Origin: Flavobacteriales bacterium UBA3376
GTDB lineage: Bacteria; Bacteroidota; Bacteroidia; Flavobacteriales; Weeksellaceae
Direction: 5' to 3'
DNA: 18,464 bases
Assembly: GCA_002359055.1 (NCBI GenBank)
Contig: DEQC01000030.1
Span: 66,843-85,306, forward strand
Shown: positions 7,208-14,981 of the stretch, one piece after another
How the letters are laid out: the number at the start of each line of letters is the position of its first letter
Numbering within the stretch: position 1 is the stretch's first letter
Position numbers and translations under genes: made by a program
Notes under the pieces: generated by a model
What the model was told of the DNA's origin: nothing
The model's input: only the letters and a program-made list of their open reading frames with translations
Databases searched by the model: none

Positions 7208-8422
7208 TCAATTATCCAAAGCTTTTAAAACAGCATTTACAAATTCGTTTCTATTTTTACTCAACTCTCTCGAACCTGCCAAAGGCCAAGCGGCACTTTG
7301 AGCAATTACTAAATTTTTTTCTGGATTGATATAGATGAACTGCCCGAAAATACCATTAGCTGTATAACTTCCATCGGGATTTCTCCACCATAAATAACCA
7401 TATCCACCGCCACTATCGTTGGTTTGATATAAATTCGTAGTAGCATTTTCTAACCATTCATCCGAAAAAATAGATTCTCCATTGATTTCACCATCTTTCA
7501 ACATCAATAAGCCCAAACGTGCGAAATCTCTAAGCGAAGCTGACAATCCACTTCCACCTATGTTTAAATCGCTGCACTCGTCTGCCAACCAAAAAGCACA
7601 TTGCTGCATTCCAAATGGCTTCCAAATTTTCTCCGATAAATATTCAGCCAAACTTTTTCCACTTGCTTTTTGGATCAGAATTCCTACTAAATCGGTTTCA
7701 CCTGTGCTATAATTCCAATGTTTACCGGGTTCATGAATTTGCTTCAAATTTTTCATATAAGTCAAAATATGAGCTTCATTGTTTTCACAAGGTAATTGAT
7801 ACATCTGTGCAACATCAGAATTTGGATCGCTATAATCTTCGTTCCAATCAATGCCCGAAGTCATGGTCAGCAATTGTCGAACCGTAACTTTTCCATAATC
7901 AGTATCTTTTAATTCTGGAATGTAAATTTCTAACTCATCTTCCATACTTTTTATAATTCCATCTTTCAAAGCAGTTCCAACCAACATTGAAGCAACAGAT
8001 TTGGCAACCGAAAATGAAGTCCAAAGTGTATGTTCATCCATTCCATCCGAATAAACCTCCAATTTTATTTCATCGTTCTGTAATACAATTAATCCTTGGA
8101 TATGGTTTTTTTCTAAATAATTATCTACATCGAATTTTTCTTCCCAATCTATTGGAGATTTAGAATTCTTTAATTCAAATACTGTAGAAGAAGCAGGAAC
8201 TTCTATGCTCGGAAAAATACTTTGCATCATGGCAAATCTTCTTTCCCTTTCTACTTGTGACCAAAACAATAAACTTTCTAATTTTTGACCCATGGTTTCT
8301 CCAGGAATATTTTCTGGAAAATCGCGCTCATCTTCAATTACTCTAAACTCACATACATCGACTTGTGAGAAAACAGTTGAATAAGTCAAAAGAAAAAATA
8401 AAATAATCTGTAGGTGTTTCAT
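7208..8422 (-). CDS. Secreted SxxK serine hydrolase (beta-lactamase class C / NylB-like family)
   Basis: A 404-residue exported hydrolase of the class C beta-lactamase/esterase superfamily. Residues 1-20 (MKHLQIILFFLLTYSTVFSQ) form a signal peptide. The nucleophile motif is S138-V-A-K141 (SFSVAKSVASMLVG), and the second motif is Y238-S-T (HWNYSTGETDLVG), the YSTGE form typical of 6-aminohexanoate-dimer hydrolase/EstB-like members rather than the YxN of AmpC. QLLTMTSGIDW (183-193) and GGGYGYLWWRNPDG are also family-typical. No KTG is seen; GIFGQFIYI near the C-terminus probably takes the position of that third motif. The substrate (ester, amide or cell-wall peptide) cannot be told from sequence; calling it a resistance enzyme would not be justified. 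The start at 8422 is chosen because the upstream in-frame ATG (8455) precedes the promoter box and spoils the signal peptide. It converges on tRNA-Pro with only 17 bases between. Confidence 0.88.
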   Translation of the reverse strand: MKHLQIILFFLLTYSTVFSQVDVCEFRVIEDERDFPENIPGETMGQKLESLLFWSQVERERRFAMMQSIFPSIEVPASSTVFELKNSKSPIDWEEKFDVDNYLEKNHIQGLIVLQNDEIKLEVYSDGMDEHTLWTSFSVAKSVASMLVGTALKDGIIKSMEDELEIYIPELKDTDYGKVTVRQLLTMTSGIDWNEDYSDPNSDVAQMYQLPCENNEAHILTYMKNLKQIHEPGKHWNYSTGETDLVGILIQKASGKSLAEYLSEKIWKPFGMQQCAFWLADECSDLNIGGSGLSASLRDFARLGLLMLKDGEINGESIFSDEWLENATTNLYQTNDSGGGYGYLWWRNPDGSYTANGIFGQFIYINPEKNLVIAQSAAWPLAGSRELSKNRNEFVNAVLKALDN

Positions 8423-8438
8423 AATTTTCACAAAGCGA

Positions 8439-8446
8439 CAAAGATA
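8439..8446 (-). promoter_or_regulatory. -7 box of the serine hydrolase gene
   Basis: TATCTTTG on the minus strand (8446 to 8439) is a perfect -7 element ending 16 bases before the ATG at 8422. At the right distance upstream the sequence reads TTTA rather than TTTG, so the -33 box is weak. Confidence 0.5.
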
Positions 8447-8517
8447 AATATACATTGCCTGAGACTAAAATATTTTGAGTTAAAACCTAATTGATGGATC
8501 GATGAGAAATTTAAATA

Positions 8518-8534
8518 AATGACAAATTGTCATT
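8518..8534. promoter_or_regulatory. 17-bp palindrome upstream of clpB, possible operator
   Basis: AATGACAA-A-TTGTCATT is a perfect inverted repeat with 8-base arms around one base. Its centre is about 62 bases before the clpB ATG (8588). It overlaps a possible -33 TTG (8527-8529) that is spaced 21 bases from TGTTTTTG (8551-8558), one mismatch from TAnnTTTG. The size and symmetry suit a dimeric repressor site. It does not match the CIRCE element of HrcA (TTAGCACTC-N9-GAGTGCTAA) or the HspR HAIR site. Confidence 0.5.
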
Positions 8535-8587
8535 GGATTGCGTTCGGATTTGTTTTTGCATATAGTAAACAAAACTTAAATTTAGAT

Positions 8588-11197
8588 ATGGATTTTAACC
8601 AATATACAATCAAATCAAGAGAAGCCATTCAATTGGCTCATCAAATCGCTATTGGCAATCAGAATCAAGCGATTGAACCTGCCCATATTTTGAAGGGAAT
8701 GATGGATGCAGAACAAGATGTTTTGAGTTTCATCATCGAAAGACAAGGTGGAAACTTAGAGTACATAAAAAAGGAGTTGACTGACATAATTTCACGTTTT
8801 CCAAAAGTCTCTGGAAGTGGTTCAAATCATCTTTCGAATGATTCTAATCGAATTTTGATTACCGCCATGGATGAAGCGAAAAAGATGCAAGATGATTATG
8901 TGAGTTTAGAGCATTTGTTGTTGGGAATTTTAAGCAATAATTCAAACGTAAGTCAATTGTTGAAAAATCAAGGTTTGAATTATAAACAGAGTTTAGAATT
9001 GATCAAAGAATTGAGAAAAGGTCAAAGAGTTACATCTGAAAATGCAGAATCTAATTATAATTCCTTGAATAAATACGCTAAAAACCTAACAGAATTAGCA
9101 GCTGAGGGTAAGTTAGATCCTGTCATTGGAAGAAATGATGAAATTAGAAGAGTTTTACAAATACTTTCGAGAAGAACTAAAAACAACCCTATTCTCATCG
9201 GTGAACCTGGAGTTGGTAAAACAGCAATAGCTGAAGGAATTGCACACAGAATTATCAGCGGTGATATTCCTGAGAATTTATTGAACAAGAAAGTTTTCTC
9301 CTTAGATATGGGAGCCTTGGTGGCTGGTGCGAAATACAAAGGAGAATTTGAAGAGCGATTAAAAGCAGTGATCAAAGAAGTTACCGAATCCGATGGTGAA
9401 ATCATTTTGTTCATCGACGAAATTCATACTTTGGTGGGTGCCGGTGGAGGTGGAGAAGGAGCGATGGATGCTGCCAATATTTTGAAACCAGCACTTGCGA
9501 GAGGAGAATTGAGAGCGATTGGTGCAACGACTTTGAACGAATATCAAAAGTATTTTGAAAAAGATAAAGCCTTGGAAAGACGTTTCCAAATCGTAATGGT
9601 CGAAGAGCCAAATGAAGAAGATGCGATTTCTATTTTAAGAGGAATCAAAGAGAAATACGAAGTTCACCACAAGATTAGAATAATGGACGAGGCAATTATT
9701 TCTGCCGTTCAACTTTCAACTCGTTATATAGCCGATCGTTTTTTGCCGGATAAAGCCATTGACTTGATGGATGAAGCTGCTTCAAAATTGAGGATGGAGA
9801 TGAATTCTAAACCTGAGGAATTGGACATCATCGATCGAAAAATTATTCAATTAGAAATTGAAATTCAAGCGATTAAAAAAGAAGCTGACGATAAGAAGTT
9901 GATGCTTTTGAAAGAAGAACTTGCTAATCTTCAAGAAGAAAGATCAGAATTAAATGCAAAATGGACGGAGGAAAAGAGTAAAGCCGATCAAGTTCAAGAA
10001 GTTAAAAGTAAAATCGACGAACTCAAACTTCAAGCAGAGCAAGCAGAGCGAGTGGGTGATTATGAAACCGTTGCGAGAATTCGATATGAATCGCTTAAAC
10101 AACAAGAAGAAAAATTAAAAGAACTCGAAAATCAAATCGCAGAAGAAAGTCATAATAAATTGGTCAAAGAAGCTGTCGATTCTGAAGATATAGCTGAAGT
10201 TGTATCGAAATGGACTGGAATTCCAGTGACTAAAATGTTGCAGAGTGAAAGAGAGAAATTGTTGCATTTAGAAGAAGAGTTGCACAAAAGAGTGGTTGGT
10301 CAACATGAAGCTGTTCAAGCGGTTTCTGATGGAATTCGAAGAAGTAGAGCAGGATTGAGCGATGAAAAAAGACCTATTGGATCATTTTTATTCTTAGGTC
10401 CGACAGGAGTTGGTAAAACTGAGTTGGCAAAAACTTTAGCCGAATTCTTGTTTGACGACGAAAATGCTATGACTCGAATCGATATGAGTGAGTATCAAGA
10501 AAGACATTCGGTGAGCCGTTTGTTGGGAGCTCCTCCAGGTTATGTTGGATATGACGAAGGTGGTCAATTGACCGAAGCGGTTAGACGAAGACCTTATTCA
10601 GTAATTCTTTTGGATGAAATCGAGAAAGCACATCCCGATGTATTCAATATTTTATTGCAAGTTTTAGATGATGGTCGATTGACGGATAACAAAGGAAGAA
10701 TGGTGAATTTTAAGAACACTATTATTATCATGACTTCCAATTTCGGTTCTCAAATCATTTTAGAAAATTTCTATGATTTAGATAACAAAGACATACAATA
10801 TGTTTATGAAGAAACCAAAAATACTGTATTCGAAGAACTGAAAAGGAATTTCAGACCAGAGTTTTTGAATCGTATCGATGAGACGATTTTGTTCAAGCCG
10901 TTGATGATTGAGCAAATCATGGGAATTGCCAAACTTCAGATCGATGAATTGTCATCTAAGTTGGCCAAACGAGACATAACGATGGACATCACTAAGGAAG
11001 CTTTGACTTATATAGCAAACAAAGGCTACAACCCACAATTTGGAGCAAGACCTTTGAAAAGAGTGGTTCAACAAGATGTTTTGAATGAACTTTCTAAAGA
11101 GATTTTGGCCGGAAGAATTCAAGAAAATAGTGTAGTACTAATTGATTATTTCCCAGAAAAAGAGGGTGAAAATAAGTTAGTTTTCACAGTTAAATAA
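8588..11197 (+). CDS. clpB: ClpB protein disaggregase (Hsp100)
   Basis: An 869-residue hexameric AAA+ chaperone that threads aggregated proteins through its pore with ATP, working with DnaK/DnaJ/GrpE in the cytosol. Domains in order: Clp N-domain (about 1-145, two repeats); AAA1 with Walker A GEPGVGKT (205-212), Walker B LFIDE (274-278) and pore loop KYKGEFEER (249-257); the ClpB-type coiled-coil middle domain (about 405-525), which separates it from ClpA; AAA2 with Walker A GPTGVGKT (604-611), Walker B ILLDE (673-677) and pore loop GYVGYDEGG; and the C-terminal ClpB_D2-small domain. No ClpP-binding IGF loop is expected or seen. The start at 8588 (MDFNQYTIKSREA) matches family N-termini; an upstream in-frame ATG at 8519 falls inside the palindrome. 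It ends at a terminator shared with era. Confidence 0.97.
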   Translation: MDFNQYTIKSREAIQLAHQIAIGNQNQAIEPAHILKGMMDAEQDVLSFIIERQGGNLEYIKKELTDIISRFPKVSGSGSNHLSNDSNRILITAMDEAKKMQDDYVSLEHLLLGILSNNSNVSQLLKNQGLNYKQSLELIKELRKGQRVTSENAESNYNSLNKYAKNLTELAAEGKLDPVIGRNDEIRRVLQILSRRTKNNPILIGEPGVGKTAIAEGIAHRIISGDIPENLLNKKVFSLDMGALVAGAKYKGEFEERLKAVIKEVTESDGEIILFIDEIHTLVGAGGGGEGAMDAANILKPALARGELRAIGATTLNEYQKYFEKDKALERRFQIVMVEEPNEEDAISILRGIKEKYEVHHKIRIMDEAIISAVQLSTRYIADRFLPDKAIDLMDEAASKLRMEMNSKPEELDIIDRKIIQLEIEIQAIKKEADDKKLMLLKEELANLQEERSELNAKWTEEKSKADQVQEVKSKIDELKLQAEQAERVGDYETVARIRYESLKQQEEKLKELENQIAEESHNKLVKEAVDSEDIAEVVSKWTGIPVTKMLQSEREKLLHLEEELHKRVVGQHEAVQAVSDGIRRSRAGLSDEKRPIGSFLFLGPTGVGKTELAKTLAEFLFDDENAMTRIDMSEYQERHSVSRLLGAPPGYVGYDEGGQLTEAVRRRPYSVILLDEIEKAHPDVFNILLQVLDDGRLTDNKGRMVNFKNTIIIMTSNFGSQIILENFYDLDNKDIQYVYEETKNTVFEELKRNFRPEFLNRIDETILFKPLMIEQIMGIAKLQIDELSSKLAKRDITMDITKEALTYIANKGYNPQFGARPLKRVVQQDVLNELSKEILAGRIQENSVVLIDYFPEKEGENKLVFTVK

Positions 11198-11220
11198 TTA
11201 GTTTTTTCCATTACATAATT

Positions 11221-11256
11221 AAAATCCCTGTCGATAAATTCAACAGGGATTTTTTT
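11221..11256. terminator. Bidirectional terminator between clpB and era
   Basis: Stem AAAATCCCTGT (11221-11231) pairs with ACAGGGATTTT (11243-11253), 11 bp around an 11-base loop, and a run of seven T ends at 11256. On the minus strand the A-rich left arm supplies the T tract. It terminates clpB (stop at 11197) and also era, whose stop codon (11255-11257) overlaps the stem's outer arm. Confidence 0.88.
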
Positions 11257-12142
11257 AATATCCAAATCTTTTCAATTCGTTATCTTTTTTACGCCAATCC
11301 TTTTTAACTCTCACATAAAGTTTGAGAAAAACATTTTTCTGAAAGAATTTTTCCAAATCTTCTCTTGCCTCTTTACCAACTTTCGAGAGTGATTCACCTT
11401 TATGACCGATGATGATTCCCTTTTGAGAATCTCTTTCTACATAAATATCTGTTTCAATTTGAATCAACTCTAAACCTTCTTTAAAAATCTGAGTCACTAC
11501 TTCTACAGAATAAGGAATTTCTTTTCTGTAATTCAACAATATTTTTTCACGAACAACTTCATTGACAATGAATCTTTCGGTTTTATCGGTCAATTGATCT
11601 TCGGGATAATATTTCGGTCCTTCTGGTAAAAGTTCAATTATTTTTGATTTCAATAAATCAATGTTCGCATTTCTCAAAGCAGAAATCGGCAAAATCTCAG
11701 CTTTAGGCAACAATTCATGCCAGTGATTCACTGCTTTTTCCAAAGTTTCTTGATCGCTCTGATCGATTTTATTGATCAAAACCAATACAGGAACATCTGT
11801 TTTTTGAAGCTTTTCGAAGAATTCTTGGTTTCGAGGTTTCTTTTCGCCTATTTCCACTACATACAAAATGATGTCAGCATCGACCAAAGCCTCGTTGACA
11901 TAATTCATCATTTTGGATTGTAATTCGTAGGCAGGTTCTAAAATACCTGGAGTATCAGAAAAAACAATTTGATATTCATCAGTTGTTAGAATTCCTTTGA
12001 TTCTATGACGTGTGGTTTGAGCTTTTGGAGTTGCAATGACCAAACGCTCTTCCATCAACAAATTTAACAAAGTGGACTTACCTACATTGGGATTGCCTAT
12101 GATGTTAACAAAACCCGATTTAAAATTATTTTTTTCTGACAT
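11255..12142 (-). CDS. era: GTPase Era
   Basis: A 295-residue GTPase that binds the 3' end of 16S rRNA and helps mature the small ribosomal subunit. GTPase motifs: G1 GNPNVGKS (16-23), G2 around TTRHRIKG (43-50), G3 DTPG (63-66), G4 NKID (124-127), G5 SAL (154-156). The C-terminal KH domain has its GxxG loop in IIIGHKGE (243-250) and ends with the basic stretch VKKDWRKKDNELKRFGY. The length is normal. The ATG at 12142 is preceded on the minus strand by TAATTTTG (12154 to 12147), a perfect -7 box only 4 bases upstream, so the transcript may be leaderless; no good -33 box is visible. The gene converges with clpB and is divergent from mutB. It lies beside neither rnc nor recO, its frequent partners in other bacteria. 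Confidence 0.97.
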   Translation of the reverse strand: MSEKNNFKSGFVNIIGNPNVGKSTLLNLLMEERLVIATPKAQTTRHRIKGILTTDEYQIVFSDTPGILEPAYELQSKMMNYVNEALVDADIILYVVEIGEKKPRNQEFFEKLQKTDVPVLVLINKIDQSDQETLEKAVNHWHELLPKAEILPISALRNANIDLLKSKIIELLPEGPKYYPEDQLTDKTERFIVNEVVREKILLNYRKEIPYSVEVVTQIFKEGLELIQIETDIYVERDSQKGIIIGHKGESLSKVGKEAREDLEKFFQKNVFLKLYVRVKKDWRKKDNELKRFGY

Positions 12143-12274
12143 ATTGCAAAATTATGAATTAAAGCTGAGTTTAATATTTATGTAATTTAATTTCTTTTTG
12201 AAAAGAAAATTTAAATATTTATCTAAAGCGTTAAAATGCTTAATTTAGCAGAATTAATTTGATACATTTTCAAA

Positions 12275-14401
12275 ATGGCTGCACGTAAAGATTTTTCAGA
12301 TTTGAAATACATTCCTAAAATCAAAGAATCAGCTGTCAAAGCTGAAACTTTTGAATTGGACAACCTTCAAATCAAAGATATTTATACAGAAGAAGATAAC
12401 AAAGACTTTATATACAAAAACAACCTTCCCGGCATAGCTCCTTTTATGAGAGGACCTTACACGACTATGTACGTGAGAAGACCTTGGACGATTCGTCAAT
12501 ATGCAGGTTTTTCTACTGCTGAAGAATCTAACGCATTTTATAAAAGAAATTTAGCCGCTGGACAGAAAGGTTTGTCCGTAGCATTTGATTTGGCTACTCA
12601 TAGAGGATATGATTCTGACCATGAAAGAGTAGTGGGCGATGTAGGGAAAGCGGGAGTTGCAATCGATTCGGTTGAAGATATGAAAGTTTTATTCGATGAA
12701 ATACCATTGGATAAAATTTCTGTTTCTATGACGATGAATGGTGCGGTTTTACCAATTTTAGCATTCTATATAGTTGCAGCAGAAGAACAAGGCGTGAATC
12801 AAAATCAGTTGAGCGGAACTATCCAAAATGATATTTTGAAGGAATTTATGGTAAGAAATACTTATATCTATCCACCTACACCTTCGATGAAAATCATTGC
12901 TGATATATTTGAATACACTTCTCAAAACATTCCAAGATTCAACTCGATTAGTATTTCGGGTTATCATATGCAAGAAGCTGGAGCAACACCTGTTTTAGAG
13001 ATGGCTTATACATTAGCGGATGGATACGAATATGTTAAAACAGGATTGAAAGCTGGTTTAGATATTGATAATTTTGCTCCGAGATTATCGTTTTTCTGGG
13101 CGATTGGAATGAATTATTTTCAAGAAATTGCCAAAATGCGTGCAGCGAGGATTATTTGGGCTGAAATGATGAGTGAATTTAATCCTAAAAATCCAAAATC
13201 TCAGATGCTAAGAACCCATTGTCAAACTTCTGGTTGGAGTTTGACCGAACAAGATCCTTACAATAATATTACTCGAACAGCTATAGAAGCTATGGCAGCA
13301 GCACTTGGTGGAACTCAATCTTTGCACACCAATGCTTTGGATGAAGCCATTGCTCTACCAACGGATTTCTCAGCGCGTATTGCGAGAAACACTCAATTGA
13401 TCATTCAAGAAGAAACTCAAATTTGTCGCACAGTTGATCCGATGGGCGGAAGTTATTTGATCGAAGCACTGACCGAACAAATGATCGAAAAAGCTTGGGA
13501 ATACATAGAAGAAGTTAAAGAATTGGGTGGAATGACCCAAGCGATAGAAGCAGGAATTCCAAAAATGAGAATTGAAGAAGCTGCTGCGAAAAAGCAAGCT
13601 AAAATTGATTTTGGAGAAGATGTAATTGTTGGAGTAAATTCTTACAAATCAAAATTAGAACAAGCCGAATTAGAGATTTTAGAAATTGATAACACAGCTG
13701 TTCGATTGGGGCAAATCAAACGTTTGGAAGAATTGAAAGCCAATAGAGATGCAGATAAAGTCGATGAAATCTTAAATCAATTGACTCAAGCAGCAGAATC
13801 AGGCAAAGGAAATCTATTGGAATTATCCATAGAAGCAGCAAGAAGAAGAGCTACTTTGGGAGAAATTTCCGATGCTTTAGAAAAAGTTTTTGGACGACAT
13901 AAAGCTAAAACAAAATCAATTCAAGGAGTATATGCTATGGAAGCAAACCAAAATCATTCATTTGCAGAGGCGATGAAGTTGACCGATGAATTTGCAGAGA
14001 AATTTGGGCGTCGCCCGAGAATCATCGTTGCAAAAATGGGGCAAGATGGGCACGATAGAGGAGCGAAAGTTGTTGCTACTTCTTATGCGGATATGGGATT
14101 CGATGTGGACATAGCTCCACTTTTCCAAACACCAGCAGAAGTTGCTAAACAAGCAGTAGAAAACGATGTGCATATTTTGGGGATTTCTTCATTGGCAGCC
14201 GGACATAAAACTCTTGTTCCAGAAGTTGTAGAAGAATTGAAAAAATATGGTAGAGAAGATATTTTTGTAGTTGTAGGAGGAGTTATTCCAAGACAGGATT
14301 ATGATTTTTTATACAATAATGGTGCTCATGCTATTTATGGACCAGGAACCAATTTAGCGGATTCGGCTATTGAAATTCTAAATAGTCTATTGAAAGGTTA
14401 A
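12275..14401 (+). CDS. mutB: Methylmalonyl-CoA mutase, large (catalytic) subunit
   Basis: A 708-residue adenosylcobalamin enzyme that interconverts (R)-methylmalonyl-CoA and succinyl-CoA, linking propionate, odd-chain fat and branched amino-acid breakdown to the TCA cycle. The TIM-barrel substrate domain (about 30-440) contains Y76 (RPWTIRQYAGF), R194 (EFMVRNTYIYPP) and H231 (SGYHMQEAGA); Y76 and H231 keep the 155-residue spacing of Y89/H244 in the Propionibacterium enzyme. The C-terminal B12-binding domain (about 580-708) carries KMGQDGHDRG, with H593 as the lower axial cobalt ligand, and the later GISSLAAGH and VVVGGVIP segments. All catalytic residues are present, unlike in the inactive small subunit. 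No mutA lies upstream: the preceding gene is era on the other strand. Two membrane-protein genes follow on the same strand. Confidence 0.96.
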   Translation: MAARKDFSDLKYIPKIKESAVKAETFELDNLQIKDIYTEEDNKDFIYKNNLPGIAPFMRGPYTTMYVRRPWTIRQYAGFSTAEESNAFYKRNLAAGQKGLSVAFDLATHRGYDSDHERVVGDVGKAGVAIDSVEDMKVLFDEIPLDKISVSMTMNGAVLPILAFYIVAAEEQGVNQNQLSGTIQNDILKEFMVRNTYIYPPTPSMKIIADIFEYTSQNIPRFNSISISGYHMQEAGATPVLEMAYTLADGYEYVKTGLKAGLDIDNFAPRLSFFWAIGMNYFQEIAKMRAARIIWAEMMSEFNPKNPKSQMLRTHCQTSGWSLTEQDPYNNITRTAIEAMAAALGGTQSLHTNALDEAIALPTDFSARIARNTQLIIQEETQICRTVDPMGGSYLIEALTEQMIEKAWEYIEEVKELGGMTQAIEAGIPKMRIEEAAAKKQAKIDFGEDVIVGVNSYKSKLEQAELEILEIDNTAVRLGQIKRLEELKANRDADKVDEILNQLTQAAESGKGNLLELSIEAARRRATLGEISDALEKVFGRHKAKTKSIQGVYAMEANQNHSFAEAMKLTDEFAEKFGRRPRIIVAKMGQDGHDRGAKVVATSYADMGFDVDIAPLFQTPAEVAKQAVENDVHILGISSLAAGHKTLVPEVVEELKKYGREDIFVVVGGVIPRQDYDFLYNNGAHAIYGPGTNLADSAIEILNSLLKG

Positions 14402-14431
14402 TTCATCTATTTTAACTGAAATTCATTTGAT

Positions 14432-14977
14432 TTGAAAATTAATTTAAACATCGCTCAAACCATTTTAAGGATTGTATTTAGTATAATTATTCTATGGTTC
14501 ATAGGGTATTTTTTGATGGGTGAAAAAAATGGATTCCTATTCTCAGATAGAAAATTTGCAGCAATTTTTCCAGAAATCTTAGTGTTTTCAACGGCAGTTT
14601 CTATTTATGGATTATTTGTTTTATCCATTAAAAATAAAAGAAAAAAATGGGTGAACTTTTTGTTGTTCTTTGGTGGATTATTATTTGCAAGTTTACCATT
14701 TTTAGCTTTTCATGGATATTATCAATACCAATGTAGCAATTGGAATTCAGAAATAGTTTCTTCAGAAAACATTTTGTACAACAATTATGATACTGAAGAA
14801 ACTGTGAGGGTGATTGCATCCAAGTGTAAATTCGAAGATGAAGTAAAAACGGATACAATTTTTGTAAAGAATTATTTGATGTTTTTTGAAATGCATCGTA
14901 GAGTAAATATAATTGAGGTCGAAAAATCCAACTGGAGCGAATCGCCGACTTCTGGCTTAATTAATGATGGGATATAA
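14432..14977 (+). CDS. Unknown small membrane protein with TTG start
   Basis: A 181-residue protein I do not recognise. Three hydrophobic helices are evident: residues 8-28 (QTILRIVFSIIILWFIGYFL), 43-66 and 73-95. They are followed by a polar domain of about 85 residues with two cysteines (C101, C132). After the first helix comes MGEKNGFLFSDRKFAAIFPE. The start is TTG at 14432: an in-frame stop lies at 14417, and the first in-frame ATG (M29) would delete the first helix. The gene starts 30 bases after mutB and ends 4 bases before the DUF445 gene, which is good evidence that it is translated. Base composition is like that of its neighbours. Confidence 0.7.
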   Translation: MKINLNIAQTILRIVFSIIILWFIGYFLMGEKNGFLFSDRKFAAIFPEILVFSTAVSIYGLFVLSIKNKRKKWVNFLLFFGGLLFASLPFLAFHGYYQYQCSNWNSEIVSSENILYNNYDTEETVRVIASKCKFEDEVKTDTIFVKNYLMFFEMHRRVNIIEVEKSNWSESPTSGLINDGI

Positions 14978-14981
14978 TTAG

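Noticed and set aside
7123..7329. Plus-strand open frame starting inside tRNA-Pro
   Set aside because: It translates the tRNA (the familiar AWGARGRRFKSCHP-type artefact) and then the antisense of the hydrolase.
7208..8422. Calling the SxxK hydrolase a beta-lactamase resistance gene
   Set aside because: The YST second motif and absence of KTG point to esterase or NylB-like members; no substrate can be assigned.
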